Shown one piece after another: positions 10,902-24,720 of a DNA stretch of 64,000 bases. Source of the stretch: Helopsaltes ochotensis. Taxonomy: Eukaryota > Chordata > Aves > Passeriformes > Locustellidae. The position numbers and the translations under genes are program-made. Numbering within the stretch: the stretch's first letter is position 1; every line of letters starts with the position of its first letter. The notes beneath the pieces are model-generated. The model ran no database searches. It saw only the letters and a list, made by a program, of their open reading frames with translations, and had not been told where the DNA came from. The DNA lies in the NCBI GenBank assembly GCA_013400155.1, contig VXBM01000010.1:1164886-1228885 (forward strand), in the 5' to 3' direction.

Positions 10902-12777
10902 CCTATTAAAATAACAACAAGGACAGAGACTACTAATGCATTAGATGAACTAAGCTCCCTAGGAGTCCCTCCTGTGAAATACCTGCTGTTATGACCATTA
11001 GTAGTCATAATGGCCAGTTCAGATTCTCCACTATTTTGTAGATTTAAAAAGAAATATTTTAACGGTCTCTTAAGGGAAATAGTAAGCTTTATAGTTTGGG
11101 AAACAAAACCAGATGGGAAGGGGGAAAAAAATTACAACTAAAGACACCCTTCCCCCTCAAGCCTACAAAAATTATATTATAGGGAGCCACCCTACATGTG
11201 ATCAGCTCTGTTTATATATTAACTTCAAACAAATATGGGTACAGGTCCAATTTTATTATCTAGCGTGAGTTTTCTCCCCACACTTCAGGGAAAGGTTTGC
11301 TGTTATATCTGTGCACTATAGCAAAGTGACATAAGCCCAGCATATACTGTGTCCAACAATATTCATATTTCACTATCAGAGAGCACAACAATAGTTCCAT
11401 TGTGTAGGGCAGCTCTCCTTGGAGGTGGAAGGAAGGCTGCACACAAGCTTCCAGAGTGGTCCAGAAATACGACGGTGACACCAGACTGGCTCATGTAAAC
11501 AGGAAATCAAACCAGGATGTAAACTGGACTGCTTCCATATTCAGTAATATTTAGCTAAAAATAAACAGCTTGAATAGAGGTAGGAAAGCCAATTCTCTCT
11601 GTGAACTCATTTTTTAATTTGAATTTTTCAAGAACTGATAGAAAAATGCAAACAAAAGAGTGTTAGTGTTGCTCTATCAATATGTCTGTAATGAGATTGC
11701 AGTAACTTCCAGAGAGCTTATTAGTGTGAAAAGGGCAATGGAAAGTCTCTTTCCAGAGAATAATAAGGACTTTGAGATGAAGACTGAAAAAGGATACAAC
11801 TGTTCTATAAGTATATCAACAGATTAAAAAATCAAAGAGAAAGAAGTTCTACTAAAGCTAAAAGACAACGTAACCTTAAGAATAAATACATAAAGACTGT
11901 GAAATCTAGAACTGATGAGCCATCTCATTCTGACAAGAATAAGGGGTTCTCAATCAGCCCACACAGAGTGAGGAGGAGAAGCAGGGGGTTTTTTTTTGTA
12001 AAAGTATTATCTAATGCTATTGCTGTCTTCAAGACCATCATGTGGAATTCACATGGGAGTTCTTCTGCAGTCTGAAGTTCCTTATGAATTCTCTGACTGC
12101 TGAAATTAGGCCAAATTGCTCTCCAACTCTAGGAATAGGTAAATATAGGGTAAGAACTGGAAAAGAACAGCAAAAGCCACCAAGTCCAAGCTCCTGACAT
12201 CACATGTAAACCTGAATATAATCCAATTATAACACTGTCAAGCTTCATCTCCAAATAAATCACATTATTTGCCTCCACTGGCCACACAAGAAGACCAAAC
12301 CTTAATGCTACAACCCTGGGAGGTTTTTCTTATTCTCAACCTCACTTTTTCAAGGATATTCTTTCCAGCGCAAAATATCTCTTCATCACAATCATCTTTG
12401 TTTTACTGTATTAGAAAAGTTATGCTTTTCCTCTACTCTTATGCCGTAAACTGCTCATCATTTCTAACAGGGCATTCTTCATATCTGGAGAGTCAAATTA
12501 ATTCTTTAAGATGCATCAATCTTTCTTGGATGGGGAAGATTAGTTATGTGCCAAGTTCCAGATTATTGAAAAACTTCCCTAATCCTGCATCTGCTTGTGG
12601 AGGATGAAGGCTGAGAGACACAATGAATGAGTAGATGTAATTCTGAAGGAAAATAAGGAAACACAGGAGGAAACTTTTTGGTTAGAGTTTCACTGCTGGT
12701 AAGCAAGAGCTGAGTGTCACTTCCTAGAGCTACAATTGCTGCCCGAGAACAGCAGCAAGGAATGGCCAAAGGTTCTC

Positions 12778-13299
12778 TAATGGCTCATTATTCCCACCTG
12801 GAGTATTGCATCCAGCTCTGGGATACTCAGCACAAGAAAGACATGGACCTGTTGGAGTAAGTCCAGAAGAGGGCCACCAATATGGTTAGAGGGAGGGAGG
12901 ACCTCTTGTACAAGAAATGGCTGAGATAATTTGGTTTATTCAACCTGGAGAAGAGAAGGCTTTGGGGTGATCTAATTGTGGTCTTTCAGTACCTGAAGGG
13001 AGCCTACAAGAAAGATGGAGAAAGACTTTTTATAAGTCCAGGTAGTGATGGGATATGGGGGAATGGATTCAAACTGAAAGACAGTATGTTTAGATTAGAT
13101 ATTAGAAGGAAGTTCATTGCTTGAGGATGGTGAGACACTGGACCAGGTTGCCCAGAGAAGTTGTGGATATCCCATCCCTGGGGCAGGGCAAGATGGATGG
13201 AGCTCTGAGCAACCTGGTCTACTGAAAAGTGTCCCTGTCCTTGGTAGGCAGATTAGAACAGGATGATCTTTAAGTTCCCTTCCAACCTAAACCATTCAG
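12778..13299 (+). mobile_element. CR1 LINE, 3' fragment, plus orientation
   Basis: The sequence follows the end of bird CR1 ORF2 and its 3'UTR. It starts at the segment for the C-terminal reverse-transcriptase region (CTGGAGTATTGCATCCAGCT), then AACCTGGAGAAGAGAAGGCT, GGTTGCCCAGAGAAG and TTCCCTTCCAACCTAAACCATTC. The terminal ATTCTATGATTCT repeat is truncated. Many substitutions and frame breaks make it inactive. 5' truncation is usual for this family. Confidence 0.9.
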
Positions 13300-13303
13300 A
13301 GCA

Positions 13304-16129
13304 CATTCCATTAACTAATCAAGGCTTTGGCATTGCCACAGACTACGTGACACTGGAATAGGACCCAGAAAGCAAGTAAGCCAACTGATCTAGCCTTTAA
13401 GGAGGGCTCTTTCTTGAGAAAACAGTCCATATGATCCAATCTTGTCACCTCAGGCCCACTGGAACTGTTGGATCAGTAAATAAATAAGGTGCTCAATTTT
13501 TTCTCCTCCTGAATTTAGAACTTCCCTAGAAACTTGGAGGCTGTGGAATGAGAAAAGCCAAAATGGACTTGGCCATGAGCCAATTATCTTGGTTCAGGAG
13601 TCACAGTTCTGACCTGGATGCACACAAAGGATATCCTGGATGGCAGAGGTAGAATTTAAGTGACTGCCATTAGACAGAGGAATCACATATAGTAGTGGTG
13701 GTGCATGTTCTCATTCATGTGCAAACTCAGAGCGGAAAGGATTTTTACACCATCTAGAAGCTGATGCAAACTCTGTGACAAGGCCTGTAAAAGAACTGCC
13801 CTCCAGTGCAATGGATTTTACTCCAGCTTCCACCATGTTCCTAGTCCTCAGGTCCCCGAGGATTGCCTTTCTTCCTTCTTTAGCCTTCTGCCACCAAAAA
13901 ATTCATTAGCATATTCTTCTTTTGGTCAGTAATGAAGGTGATGAATAATAGTACCATTGAATGATCCTGTGCCCATGACTGAATTCTGAGAAATTCCACT
14001 TGCAAAGCAAACAAATCCAGAAAACCAAAAATACTAGCATGTGACTTCCAGTAGTTAAAACTGTTCCATTTTCATAGTACAGACTTTGGGCTTCTTAGCT
14101 TCATAGCAAACTAAAGTGGATGATAAAATCTGTAAATATGAACTAAAATAGAAAGAGGAAGACAAGAATGATTCAGTTGTGATAAAAGGAAATCTGCACA
14201 AAGAATGAGGGTAAAATACAATGCAGCTGTTACATTTCAGCATCACTTATTGAAGGAAATTAATATCAAGCTCTTTTTAAATTATTCTTTTTCCTCCTTT
14301 TATTTAGCTCTTATGTACAAAAATGCAATAATTACTTGAATAAATGAGTGATAAAACTATTTTGCACATGTATTTAATTATAATTTTCAAGCATGCGCTC
14401 TTGAAAGTGCTAAGACCTCAGCATTAACATAACTTCCTGGCAGTATTGATTGTATGTATGTTTGCTGGTTAATTATTTAACTTTGAAACTGCTCACTGTT
14501 TTATTGTTCCTGGTTGTTCTACCAATTTATATTTCTGGAAAGCATCAATTTCTACTCATCACAGAAGAAACTCTACTTAATTAGAGTCAGAAACCATTCT
14601 GTTTGGTTATATTTTCTATGTGCAACATGTTCTCTGTACACGGAATACATTATATACCTGCTATATTGCCAGATGCATAATCAGTAGGCAGTCTTCTGCA
14701 AACATGGAGGGAATTGTTGTTTTCACATCAATATTAACCATCTGCATCAAAATGCAAAATTCACACTCACTGCCATCTGGTTGTAAACGCAAGGTGCTCG
14801 GACAGTTTTGTCCAGGGACTTTGTATTTACACAAGGAGAATGGCTTTCCCTCCTTTACTGATGTTACTTCAGAAACAAAATTACCAAGATAAAAATCACT
14901 TTGAGATGTAGCATATACTAAGCATCTTCAAAGTATTTGTGTCAAAGAATTTAACAAGAGGTGAATTATTAATATCAAGGAAACAATGGCATAAGCATGT
15001 GGGCAGAGCAACAAAGATAAAAGTTGTGCCTTTCATTTCAGAGAGCATCAAGCAGATGGAAAGTATGCATGATGGAAAACACTCTTGAGTATTTCCAATT
15101 TATTACAGCAATAATCAGGGGCAATGAACAAAAATAATGAGTCAAATTTCTTCAACTAATGTTTTTTTGAAGTTACAGCCCTGTGAAAGACACGCTGCCT
15201 GGACCATTAGTATTTTTTACAAATTAGTATGGTGTCAGTGTATTGGAAGGATATATCTGCTAAACAGCCAGGAAGCCTCCCAGAACAAGATACATAATTG
15301 ACAAACATTTAATAGATCAAATCTGCTATATGTACATACAGGCTGCCTTATTGGAAATATCTGCAGAATCCATTAGCAACTCTTTGGATTACCAAACAAC
15401 CAAGAACCAAGGAGCCTTTAACACAGTAAAGCACTTACCATTTTTTCCATAATCTATCTGGCAATGAGTAGGTTGCAATGCTATTGCATGTCTGAATGCT
15501 TTGAATACTAAATACAAAAACAGAGAAAGCCAAAATATTCTCAGGTCCACACACAACTACTAAAGTGGAACACTCACAAAGTTATCTGTACTCATGGTTT
15601 AAATCTACTTTTAATTTTAGTCTTTACTTGCATTATACAAATCCAGTCAAGTCGACAATCAAATTCTGTAAAACTGGTATTACCAAATAAACAGCCTTTT
15701 AATATGCTCAGCAGAATTCACCATTCCTGAAAAGCCTGCTCTCTGGTTAAGTGTAAATCTACATGTTGCCTGAGTAGTTTTTTGGTTTTGCTTTGTTTCA
15801 TTCTAAATGAAACATGAATGGTAGTCTTCTATATTGCTCACAGAAATGGAGATCCACAGGAGAGCAAACATTCAGCAAGATTTTTATTAAGAGGCTTCCT
15901 AAATGCAGTGATCCCAGCAGCAGTGCTCAGCCCATGCCAGAACACCGGGACAGCATCTTGGGGTTGTCTCCTGAATGTATCCATGCAGGATCCAGCTGCC
16001 TAATTGTGGATCTATTTAATTCATCTCCCTTAGAGACAGCCCAGAGAAGCCATTGCTAAACTAATTGTTTACTGGCCTGATACCAGTTTTTAAGCAGGAC
16101 TGCAGGGCAGACCTTCAGTACTCTGAACT
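13304..16129. other. Intergenic; no gene recognised
   Basis: This is AT-rich unique sequence. Segment 14285-14560 has several TAATTA-like and TTTGCAC-like words that may mark a conserved noncoding element, but this cannot be judged from one sequence. Frames here are short and featureless. Confidence 0.55.
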
Positions 16130-17170
16130 AATACCCTGCACTGACTCAAACAGAAGAAACAATAATAAGCAACAGAATTGGTAGACATCAGGATAAAAAT
16201 AATACAATGAGGAAGAGTCAGCATGGTTTTTGTAAGGAGAAGTTGTGCTTCACTTATCTACCAAAGTCCTCTGACATGTCAATAAAATGTTGGCAGCGCA
16301 GATACCATCTGGATTTCCAGAAGGCACTTTAAAAGTTGAGGAAGCTAATCAGACATGAAGAAATGTTGAGAAGATGGGAAGAAATGAGGTAAAGTATTAG
16401 TTGCCTCTCACAGTAGGAAGAGATCACACATGGAATCCCACATGGCTTTGTGCTGAAGTCCGCATTGCTCAACACAGATCACAAGGGATCAGAGAACAGT
16501 GTCAAAAAGGGATGAAAATATTTGCTGATGGCACTGAATTAGTCAGTGATACAGACTATGGCTGATTGCAGTCACATAAGAACTTCCTACCATATAATCA
16601 CTAGGCAAGAAAAATTCACTGTAGAGGAACGCAAAATGAGGACAAACATTGCTAGAAATCACTACAAAAGGAATCAAGAATATAAAATATTCTTTTTCTG
16701 TTGTATAAATACATGACATATCCACATCTTCAGCAGTGTTTATAGTTATGTGTCCATCTGAAGACAGATACAGAAATTCTGTAAAAGATATAGATAAGTG
16801 CAACAAGTATGATTAAAGATATAGAGTGATTACAGGATGAAGAACAATAAAACAGATCAAGGGTTTTGTTTGCAAAAAGAAAACATATACTAGAGAACAG
16901 TAAAATCAGAGGTGGTCTGAATAAGGTGAGTAGAAAATAACTTTCTTTCAGCCCAAAATCTGGAAGATACCAAATTAAGCCAGAAGATGCCAATCTCCAA
17001 GCAAAAAAGGACCTGTGTCTTCACTCATGACATTATTAATCAGTAGAACTTGTGCCAGGACATTGTGGATGATAAAAATGTACCCAAATTCAAATTAAGA
17101 TTTGGATAAATTCATGGAACAAAAGGACACCTAAGAATATTCAATACAAACCCACATCAAATAGTTTAGA
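16130..17170 (+). mobile_element. Ancient, highly diverged CR1-type LINE relic
   Basis: Stretches in the right order resemble the old reptile/bird CR1 ORF2. GAGTCAGCATGGTTTTTGTAA is followed by CTGGATTTCCAGAAGGC (the LDFQKA region of the reverse transcriptase), then TTTGCTGATGGCACT (the F-A-D-D region, now disrupted), and near the end TTTGGATAAATTCATGGA of the 3' portion. Many indels break every frame. It is clearly older than the CR1 copies at 12.8 and 29.5 kb. Boundaries are approximate. Confidence 0.65.
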
Positions 17171-19412
17171 AAGTCACAGAATCGCTGATCACCAGACACT
17201 CAAAATGTATTTTGGGAAGGGCTTCCAGAGGGCCCTTATAACCTTCTCAGGAAACTTACTTGGTAGTCACTATTGGAAACAAGGTGCAGAGCTAGATGAC
17301 ACTGCTCTTACCCACATGCAATTATTCAAGTTAGAATTGGAGTTACGCACTGTCAGTGTTGAGTCACTGTGCACAGAAGTTATCTGTGCTTCACCTGCTG
17401 AATTAAACTAGAATTTCTGGGCTATGCCATCAAACTGCACATACAGCTGCACTTCTTGGAGAAACATCAAGCCTGCTCTACATATGGAGCCACATTCTCC
17501 ACTGTGTTACGAATGTCCAGGGTTTCTAACATATGTCAGGTCTCTCCTCACAACTGCGCATGCTCTCTGTCATTGCACAACTGTCAGATTTCCCAGGAAA
17601 AGGGTTGCTGCGTACCTCCAAGTCTTAGATAAATACACGGCTTCTCTATATTGTGCCAGATAATTTCTAAGTGAGCAATAATTTGTGTTCATGAGAAAAA
17701 GGATGGTAATTCTACTTGGAATATCTTATCTGGAGTGAATGTGGCTTCTCTGACTTGAACCACAGTTTTTATATCATTTGGTGGTTCTTGCTTTCACTGT
17801 CTAAAAATGAGTGGCCTCATTGTCTCTGCTTGGTGGTGGGACCTAAAGGTTTGGTAGACAGTTACATTTCTTTACCCTCACCATTTTTGCTGTCACATTT
17901 CACAGTCCTATAATGAGAGGTGCTTGAGTTCATGAGAACACCCTCAAATTTCTTTTTGCCAAAGTGATCTTCCTGGTCTGTACTGTACATGTGACTGAGG
18001 CTCTCGAGTACAGAGGTGTGGTTTTGCAGTGAAGTAAACCAAGGTAGGGTCTTAATCATGTTCATTTGCCGTCATGTTTGCTTTGCTGTTTCAACATAGT
18101 TTTCCAAGTCCATTGACCTCTGAATAATACAGGCTGCAATTGCATCTATGAGACCTCCATACCTTTCAAATAGCTGAAATACCTGGGATATTTAATGTGT
18201 TCTATAAAAAACCTTTATCATAAATGTTGCTGTTTAATGCTATGCTGTTGTTATTAATTGCCTTGCTGTCTAATGAATTATTAAGGTGAATTTCATTAAT
18301 AAAATTTCCCTCTGTATCTGAGGGATTATTTGTAGATTATGCTAAGTGTATTGTGCTGTGCCTTGGTCCTATGTTTTATACTCTGAAACAGAGTAAGTGA
18401 GACCTGTTTGACAAAAAGTAATTAAAGCCTCCAGTTTTACATTCCATTTCAAGCTATACTTTCCCATCTTATTTCTCGCAGAGAAAGATTTTCTCACAGA
18501 AAAGTTGGCAGCAGGGATACCAAACCTTGCTTTAAAATATTTTCTAGGAATTGTTTACACAATTTACTTCTCCAGAGCTTTTCCAGATGGTTTTCCTTGC
18601 TGTCCTATCATTGTGTCTCACTTCAAAAGCTCTTATAGACACATTATAATTTTCATGAGTCTCACAAATAAATATGGAAAGTTTTCTTACTGTCTTACTG
18701 TTACTAATGTGACTTTCACCTGGGGGGGTGGGGGGGGCTGGTGCTTTTGGCTGTTTCTGAAAGGACACAGACAAACTTTCTGACATCTAATGACAATGTG
18801 AAATAATTCTCTTTTCTGCTTGAGCATAAGTTTGCTCCCCCAGTTGAGTGTTTTCCATTTGCTCCATTCCTGCCACAAGGCTGCTCCAAGGGCTGCTGGT
18901 GAAGGAGCTTAGAAACCTGTTTCACACATGTTAATGAATTAGCAGACTTTCCAGCTCACATTCTGCTTTCAGTGGCCAGCTCAGCAGAAACAGTCAATCA
19001 CCAAGAAGCTGGAGCCTTCATTGATTTCAACTGCTCGGCTTTTCTAAGGGGAAATATACGTGGATATAGATATTTATTATTGATTCCTCTTGCTTTACCT
19101 CCTAAAAGCTTAAGCAATTAATCAATAATGAACAGCCTCCTTTATATTTTACAGTCACATTTTAAGCTGAAAAATAGCCTGAATGACAACACATGTTGGT
19201 TGCAGACACCCCCATAGCAGCTGCAATCCAGCTTCTGTGGGAGATTTTTCTGCAGCCAACACCAGGACAGGGAACACTGTGGAAGCAGATGTTTGTGGCT
19301 CTATGTCCTGTACAGGGTTTCTGCCACAGGAGATCAACCCTTGTTGTCTCACCAGCTCTGTGAAGAGGAATGGGGGTAGCTGGCATGAACACTCATTTGG
19401 ATCCACCACCAG

Positions 19413-19445
19413 AAAAGGGGTACAGGGAATTACTGTACCCCTTTT
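19413..19445. repeat. Perfect 13-bp inverted repeat (hairpin)
   Basis: The left arm AAAAGGGGTACAG (19413-19425) and right arm CTGTACCCCTTTT (19433-19445) are perfect reverse complements separated by 7 bases. A transcript across it would form a stable stem-loop. No function is known to me. Confidence 0.95.
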
Positions 19446-19784
19446 AACAAATAACAAATTATTCACGATAGTCTTGCTGGAGTGTAGTTGGCCCTCGCTT
19501 TGGGTGTTGTTTATTCAGAGCATACTGAGAGCTACTGAATTTGGAATCTCCTCTTTGTGGCACAGCCACAGGAAGTGTAGGCTAAGGACTTAAGCTTAAG
19601 AACATTAATAGTAGGGGATTCTGATATGAACTTTTATTCTGTCATTATCAATAATTTAGCAAGGCAGGAACAAAATCAATCTCATAAATAACATAATCCA
19701 TTTGGGCAGAAAATCCACATAGAGACATTAACATTTTAAAATACTTCCAGCTTCCGCAGGAAAAACTGGGAAGCATCTGTCTAA

Positions 19785-19812
19785 AAAAAAAAAAAAAAAT
19801 AAAATAAAAAAA
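19785..19812 (+). repeat. A-rich tract
   Basis: A run of 17 or so A is followed by TAAAATAAAAAAAT. It might be a retroposon tail, but no element body could be recognised on its 5' side. Confidence 0.9.
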
Positions 19813-22800
19813 TATTAAATAGTTTTCTGGAGGTCAGGTAACTTTTTTACATAATATTACCTCATAATTTAGTTGGATGCAGGTTATGGCCTATGAACAT
19901 CAAATACTTGATTTTCTCACTCCTTTTATTGATATTTTTGTGCACGTTGCTCATCATGCTCTTCTCTAATGCAAACTTCTTCCTTTTGACCTAACAGTGA
20001 TCTCAATTGCTTTTCTCAGAAGAAACCACCTTTCAGCAATGTTTATGACAAAATATTTTCAACTATTATGTTGTTGCCACCTTTTGATTTTATCATTCAC
20101 AATAGGTTATGGTTGGTGATTATTAAATGTAGATTTCTACTCACTAAGGCTTTAATTTCTACTAAAATTGAATAAAAAAAATTTCATGACTCAAGTCTTA
20201 AAAAGCCAGATGTTTAAAAAAAAATCTTCCTAGATTTTAAAACAACTGTTTATTAGACAGATGGAGAGAACATTTTAAAGTTAATTTTGCAATCAGGACA
20301 AAGAGTTAAACAACATTGGAATTCTTCCAACAATAGCAGTTGAAATAGGACAAAATCATAAGGGTTAGAAATTAAGTGCAATAAGTATAGTTCTAATGAA
20401 TGAACCTGAGATATTAATGTGCATCCAACTACTAGCAACATACATTAAAACTCTTCCCCATTTCCCTTTCCCCTCAAATGCAATGTGGGCAGTTTATAGG
20501 TAATAGTCTCTCACCATAATGGCAGGTTAAAGATTACTCAGTAATAGTTACTAAAAGGCTTAACATTAAAAATTTGACTGTTTTTATACTTTTGTGTGTG
20601 TGTGCTGATAATTCTTGCTCATAGAGGCCAAAGAGTGAATTTTGATGAACTTTTCGTGTTTCTTTCCAAAATTTCAACAACAAAAGTATTACAACATTTT
20701 TTGATCATGGCAGGTCAGGTCACAGTCCAGCTGGCCCCCTGCCCCTCTTTAACCTGTCTCTAAAGTGGCCAGTAGTGGATGTTAAGGGAATGAATGTAAG
20801 AAATGAGACAGATCCATAGCCAGGTCATCCACAGGCACTGGCACTCAGCAGCCAAGGACATCCTTAACCAGATACATTGACATCCCATGCTACAGTTACC
20901 AAACAGCATCTGCGAGTGTTGCAGCTCCTTGACATGATACATTTCAAGTCCAAAACATTCCATGGTATCTAGTTCTGGAGCATAATTATATGTTACCTGG
21001 AAAGGTACATCCCTTTGTTCATTTAAAATCTGTTACCCAACAGGATTTCATTTGATTCCTCCTAAATCCTTGTATCCCCAGAAAATGATGGCTAACACCC
21101 ATTATATTCACAAGTTCTGAGTTCTCTCTCAACTTCCTTCTTAAATTTTCTTCTGCAAACCCGTCAGTCCAAAACTATTTTGAGTTTCTTCATACAGAAT
21201 CTATTACATCTGCTCAATGTTTGAAATTTTCAGCTGTCATCTTTAAACTGGACTATCCTAAATAATTTGTTACCATTCCCAAACTAACCTCTACATATCC
21301 AAGATTGTTTATGGCCAGTTAATTGAGTAGTGTCCATATCAGAAGAGATACTTGCAGCGACTCCTTATAACATCCTTCATTGTGAAGACAAGAACTCTAA
21401 AGTGAACTTTTTCTTTCATTATATGATACCTCCATTTCTTTCAAATACTTTGGTGAGGGATTAAAGCTTTAAAAAGATCTGAAAACATCAGTATACTTAC
21501 TATAAACACTGGGTGACCCTTGCCCATTGACCTCTAGCATCTCCAGTAACTTTGTAAACACCACATTAGGTATAGAGGTTTTATTGATTTTTCTCCAACA
21601 CATTAATCTGAATGTAGTGTTTACTTTTTTTTTATTCTTTTATATAATTTCCAGCAATATATTCATATGTACTTTCTTCTCATATGCCCTTTCTGCTTTA
21701 GAACAACATCTGTAAGGAAAACATCTTTTCATTTTTCGTACTCTATGCACAACAAGCCAACGGAACTTTAATGAAATATTAATACAACACATTTGCAGAG
21801 CTTCAAGGGCAAGTTTAACTGTAGAGAGGCTTGAAGGCCTTTTGGAAGTAATTCAAAGCCCACTGAGTCTTTTTGCAGCTGCGAAGATTTTCAATGTATT
21901 TAGATGACTTGGTGACTGTGTTTTTGATGCAAAGAAAAATTTCAGCTAAGGCTCTGCTGCAGAAAAGGCTTCTGACTGATTATAAAGTTCCCCATGAGGC
22001 TGATGCTGTTCTGTAGACTTCCAGACTTCTGTGTACTTCCTACTGACTTCAGTGAGCACAGAAGAAAGCTACACCATCCCACTGCTGCTTTGGGAAATAA
22101 AGCCCACTTCTAGCAGAAGGAATTCTTCCATGAAGAAGAATCCTATGCCATGTTTTGGGAAAACCAAATCTTAAAGTCTTTCCTCTGGAAAACTTTCATT
22201 TGAAGTAACAGCCTAAAGCAATTCTGCCCTAGATAGTAAGTGTCTAATTATGAAAAATCTGCATCAAGGTAAGAAAAGAAAAAGCTGGTCTGGGATTTTA
22301 TTTAACTTTTTTCATTTGTAAAATATGTAAATGATCGGTGACAAAAATGTCAGTATTGACATTTTATCTACCCCTCCTTTTCTTACATATTTTACATTTC
22401 CAAATAACTCCTTGTCAGCTCATTTTTGAAAAAAAAATGCACTTTATGTCTATTTTCCCAATGTTTTGATGCAAAACTTTTGTGCATGCACCATAATTTG
22501 CACATTAAAAGCCAATTAACAATGCAAAATTTCATGTAAATTTTTATATGCAATTCAAATTTCCAGAACAATGGCACATACATTAAAAAATACTGCATTT
22601 TGAAAATATAATCTTACGTAGGCAATAGATTGCTGTTGCACCTACAAAAGAATATCATAAAACAGTGAAACACGTCTCACAAGTCACAGCAAAAAACACA
22701 TTAGCACTCTAACCAGTAGTTTGTTTACATTACAATTAGCACTGAGAAGGTTTACTGGGAAATCCAGTGCTTGGATTTTCCATTAGAGTACTGGGTGCAA

Positions 22801-24486
22801 GATGTAGAGTTGCTTCCATTTTTGTGTGGCTTCTGTTCTTCTAAGCCACATGGAAATATCCATTTACTTTGAATTTTCTGTAAAAATCCGAATGAATTTC
22901 AACTGAAGAATTAGGGTTGTGTGAAACTAATAAAAAAGGCTGTGTTGGCTGCATGCCTTTGGGGAAGCAGTCATTAGCTCACACTCAGAAATATGGTGCT
23001 GGATCTCAACAGGCGTGTTTGGAGCTACAGAAAGGCTACAGAAAGGCTAAGGAAGTGCAGAATTTCCAAGCCTGCACTTCACATCTGGCCCAGTCACTTC
23101 TCATTTAATACCAGAGGATGATTTGTACAATGATCAAAGGTAGAATCTGGTCAGCATTTAACTAGTTGGATGAGAAGAAAGTATTATAATAAAGGTGTTA
23201 TTGTCATCTAAAAATGACCTAAAGAAAAGCTAAAATATTTATACTTTGGAGTTCTCTGGTATCTTTGCAATTTAGATAGGATAGTGCAGCATCAGTTCTG
23301 CAGCCCAGATGTCACCTTTGAGATTTTTCTGTCACCATGAGCTAAAAAAAAATCCCTTCTTGTTAATGACTCCTGAAATTTTGGACAGTTGGTAGTCCAA
23401 ATTCTGACTTGGTCAGCAGGCCCCACAAATGCTTCTTTAAATGCCACAGATCCACTGTACAGTCTGTTTATGGGATAATCCTATTTCAAAGCATGAGGGG
23501 GGACAGAAGAAAAGGGACCTGCTGAAATGTACTTGTTATTTCTTGGGGTTAATTTTTTTCTGCTGAGTTGCTCTTGACCTTTTACTATCCCAGACTTTTT
23601 ACCGTACCCATTTACCATGTTTGCACTAAGATCCCTCTACACAGCAATGAGTAAGAGCAGGATGACCACAACCACTTTGTAGAACTGCAGTCAGTAACTT
23701 AAACTGAGATCAAATGTTGGTTACTGGGGTAAATCCTTTTTCATTTTCAGCTAGGGAAACTAGTATTTATCATTTATACAGCATTCTACATTTCTGAAAT
23801 ATTGAAAACAATTTAAATTGATTAATCCTGTCTGTCATACACATTGAGGTCAAACTCACTTTTATGGGCAGCAGGATTACTCAGGATTAACTCAGCAGAA
23901 TTCAGCTTCCTCAGCATTACATGAAAATAAAATTTGGCTTTTAGTAATTACAAATATTTTGAAGCGATTAAAACATTGAATGAAATGTTGTCCTGATCTG
24001 CAAAACTATTGCTGTGGTTTACAGGATTCCATAGTTTTAGGCAATGGCAGGATCTGCTCATTTTGAGGTTGCACTTTTGTATGGGGTAAAATTTATGCCT
24101 GAGACAAATTCACTGAACACAGGTTTTTGCCAACACCACAGGCCCTTGCTACATCTGCACTACAAGTGCAAAAATTCAGAGCAGGGCAAAATGTTACTGA
24201 ATCTCCACCTGGCTGCACCAGTGCAAATATAGGCCAAAGGGAGGATTTCTTTACTGCTAAGGAACAGTGGTAGGCTGGCACACAGAAAGGACAGTGAGCA
24301 CACACCACTAACTGGGTCCAACACAGCAAATCCTCACCCTTCCACTATTACTGCACTTTATCATATTGGATATATATTTAAATAACTGTAGGTTAAAAAA
24401 AACGAAACAGTCTCTCCTTAAATGAAGAGCAGATGGTTAATTCCTACTCATGGCCACAAGAGGAAAACCAAGAAATAACTAGGTTA

Positions 24487-24720
24487 TTTTATGGCTTGGG
24501 AGGTTTAGCACAGACATTAGGAATATGCTTTCCAACCTAAAGGATTGTTAAACACTAAAATAGGTTAGCTTGGAAGGCCATAGACTAGAAAGGCTTTAGG
24601 AAATGCGAAGTTTTAAGAGCAATTAAGCATACTTGCATTGAGGATGGTCTAGGATACAGTTGATCAGCTCACTGTAGGGGATGGACCACTGTTGCCCTGA
24701 CTTTTGCAGCCTTTCTGGTG
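24487..24720 (+). mobile_element. Ancient CR1/L3-like LINE 3' end
   Basis: The order of motifs matches the 3' end of very old CR1-type elements: GAGGTTTAGCACAGACATTAGG, TTAAACACTAAAATAGGTT, TTTTAAGAGCAATTAAGCA, GAGGATGGTCTAGGATACA and GGGGATGGACCACTG. It is strongly diverged, and the boundaries are approximate. Confidence 0.65.

Larger units (their letters stand above)
9412..12777. other. Intergenic; contains one candidate noncoding exon
   Basis: This is AT-rich unique sequence apart from an isolated GC-rich block at about 10140-10313, described separately, and an 18-bp tandem duplication. No protein gene is recognisable. Confidence 0.55.
17171..24486. other. Intergenic; no gene recognised
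   Basis: This is mostly AT-rich unique sequence. It includes a TAAT-rich block at about 18180-18330, a G-run pair at 18722-18737, a perfect hairpin at 19413-19445 and an A-rich tract at 19785-19812. Frames up to about 136 codons (19183-19593) show no recognisable domain. Confidence 0.55.

Noticed and set aside
19183..19593. 136-codon plus-strand frame over the hairpin
   Set aside because: No homology, no splice or promoter context, and low-complexity changes across the frame; the hairpin itself is the more notable signal.
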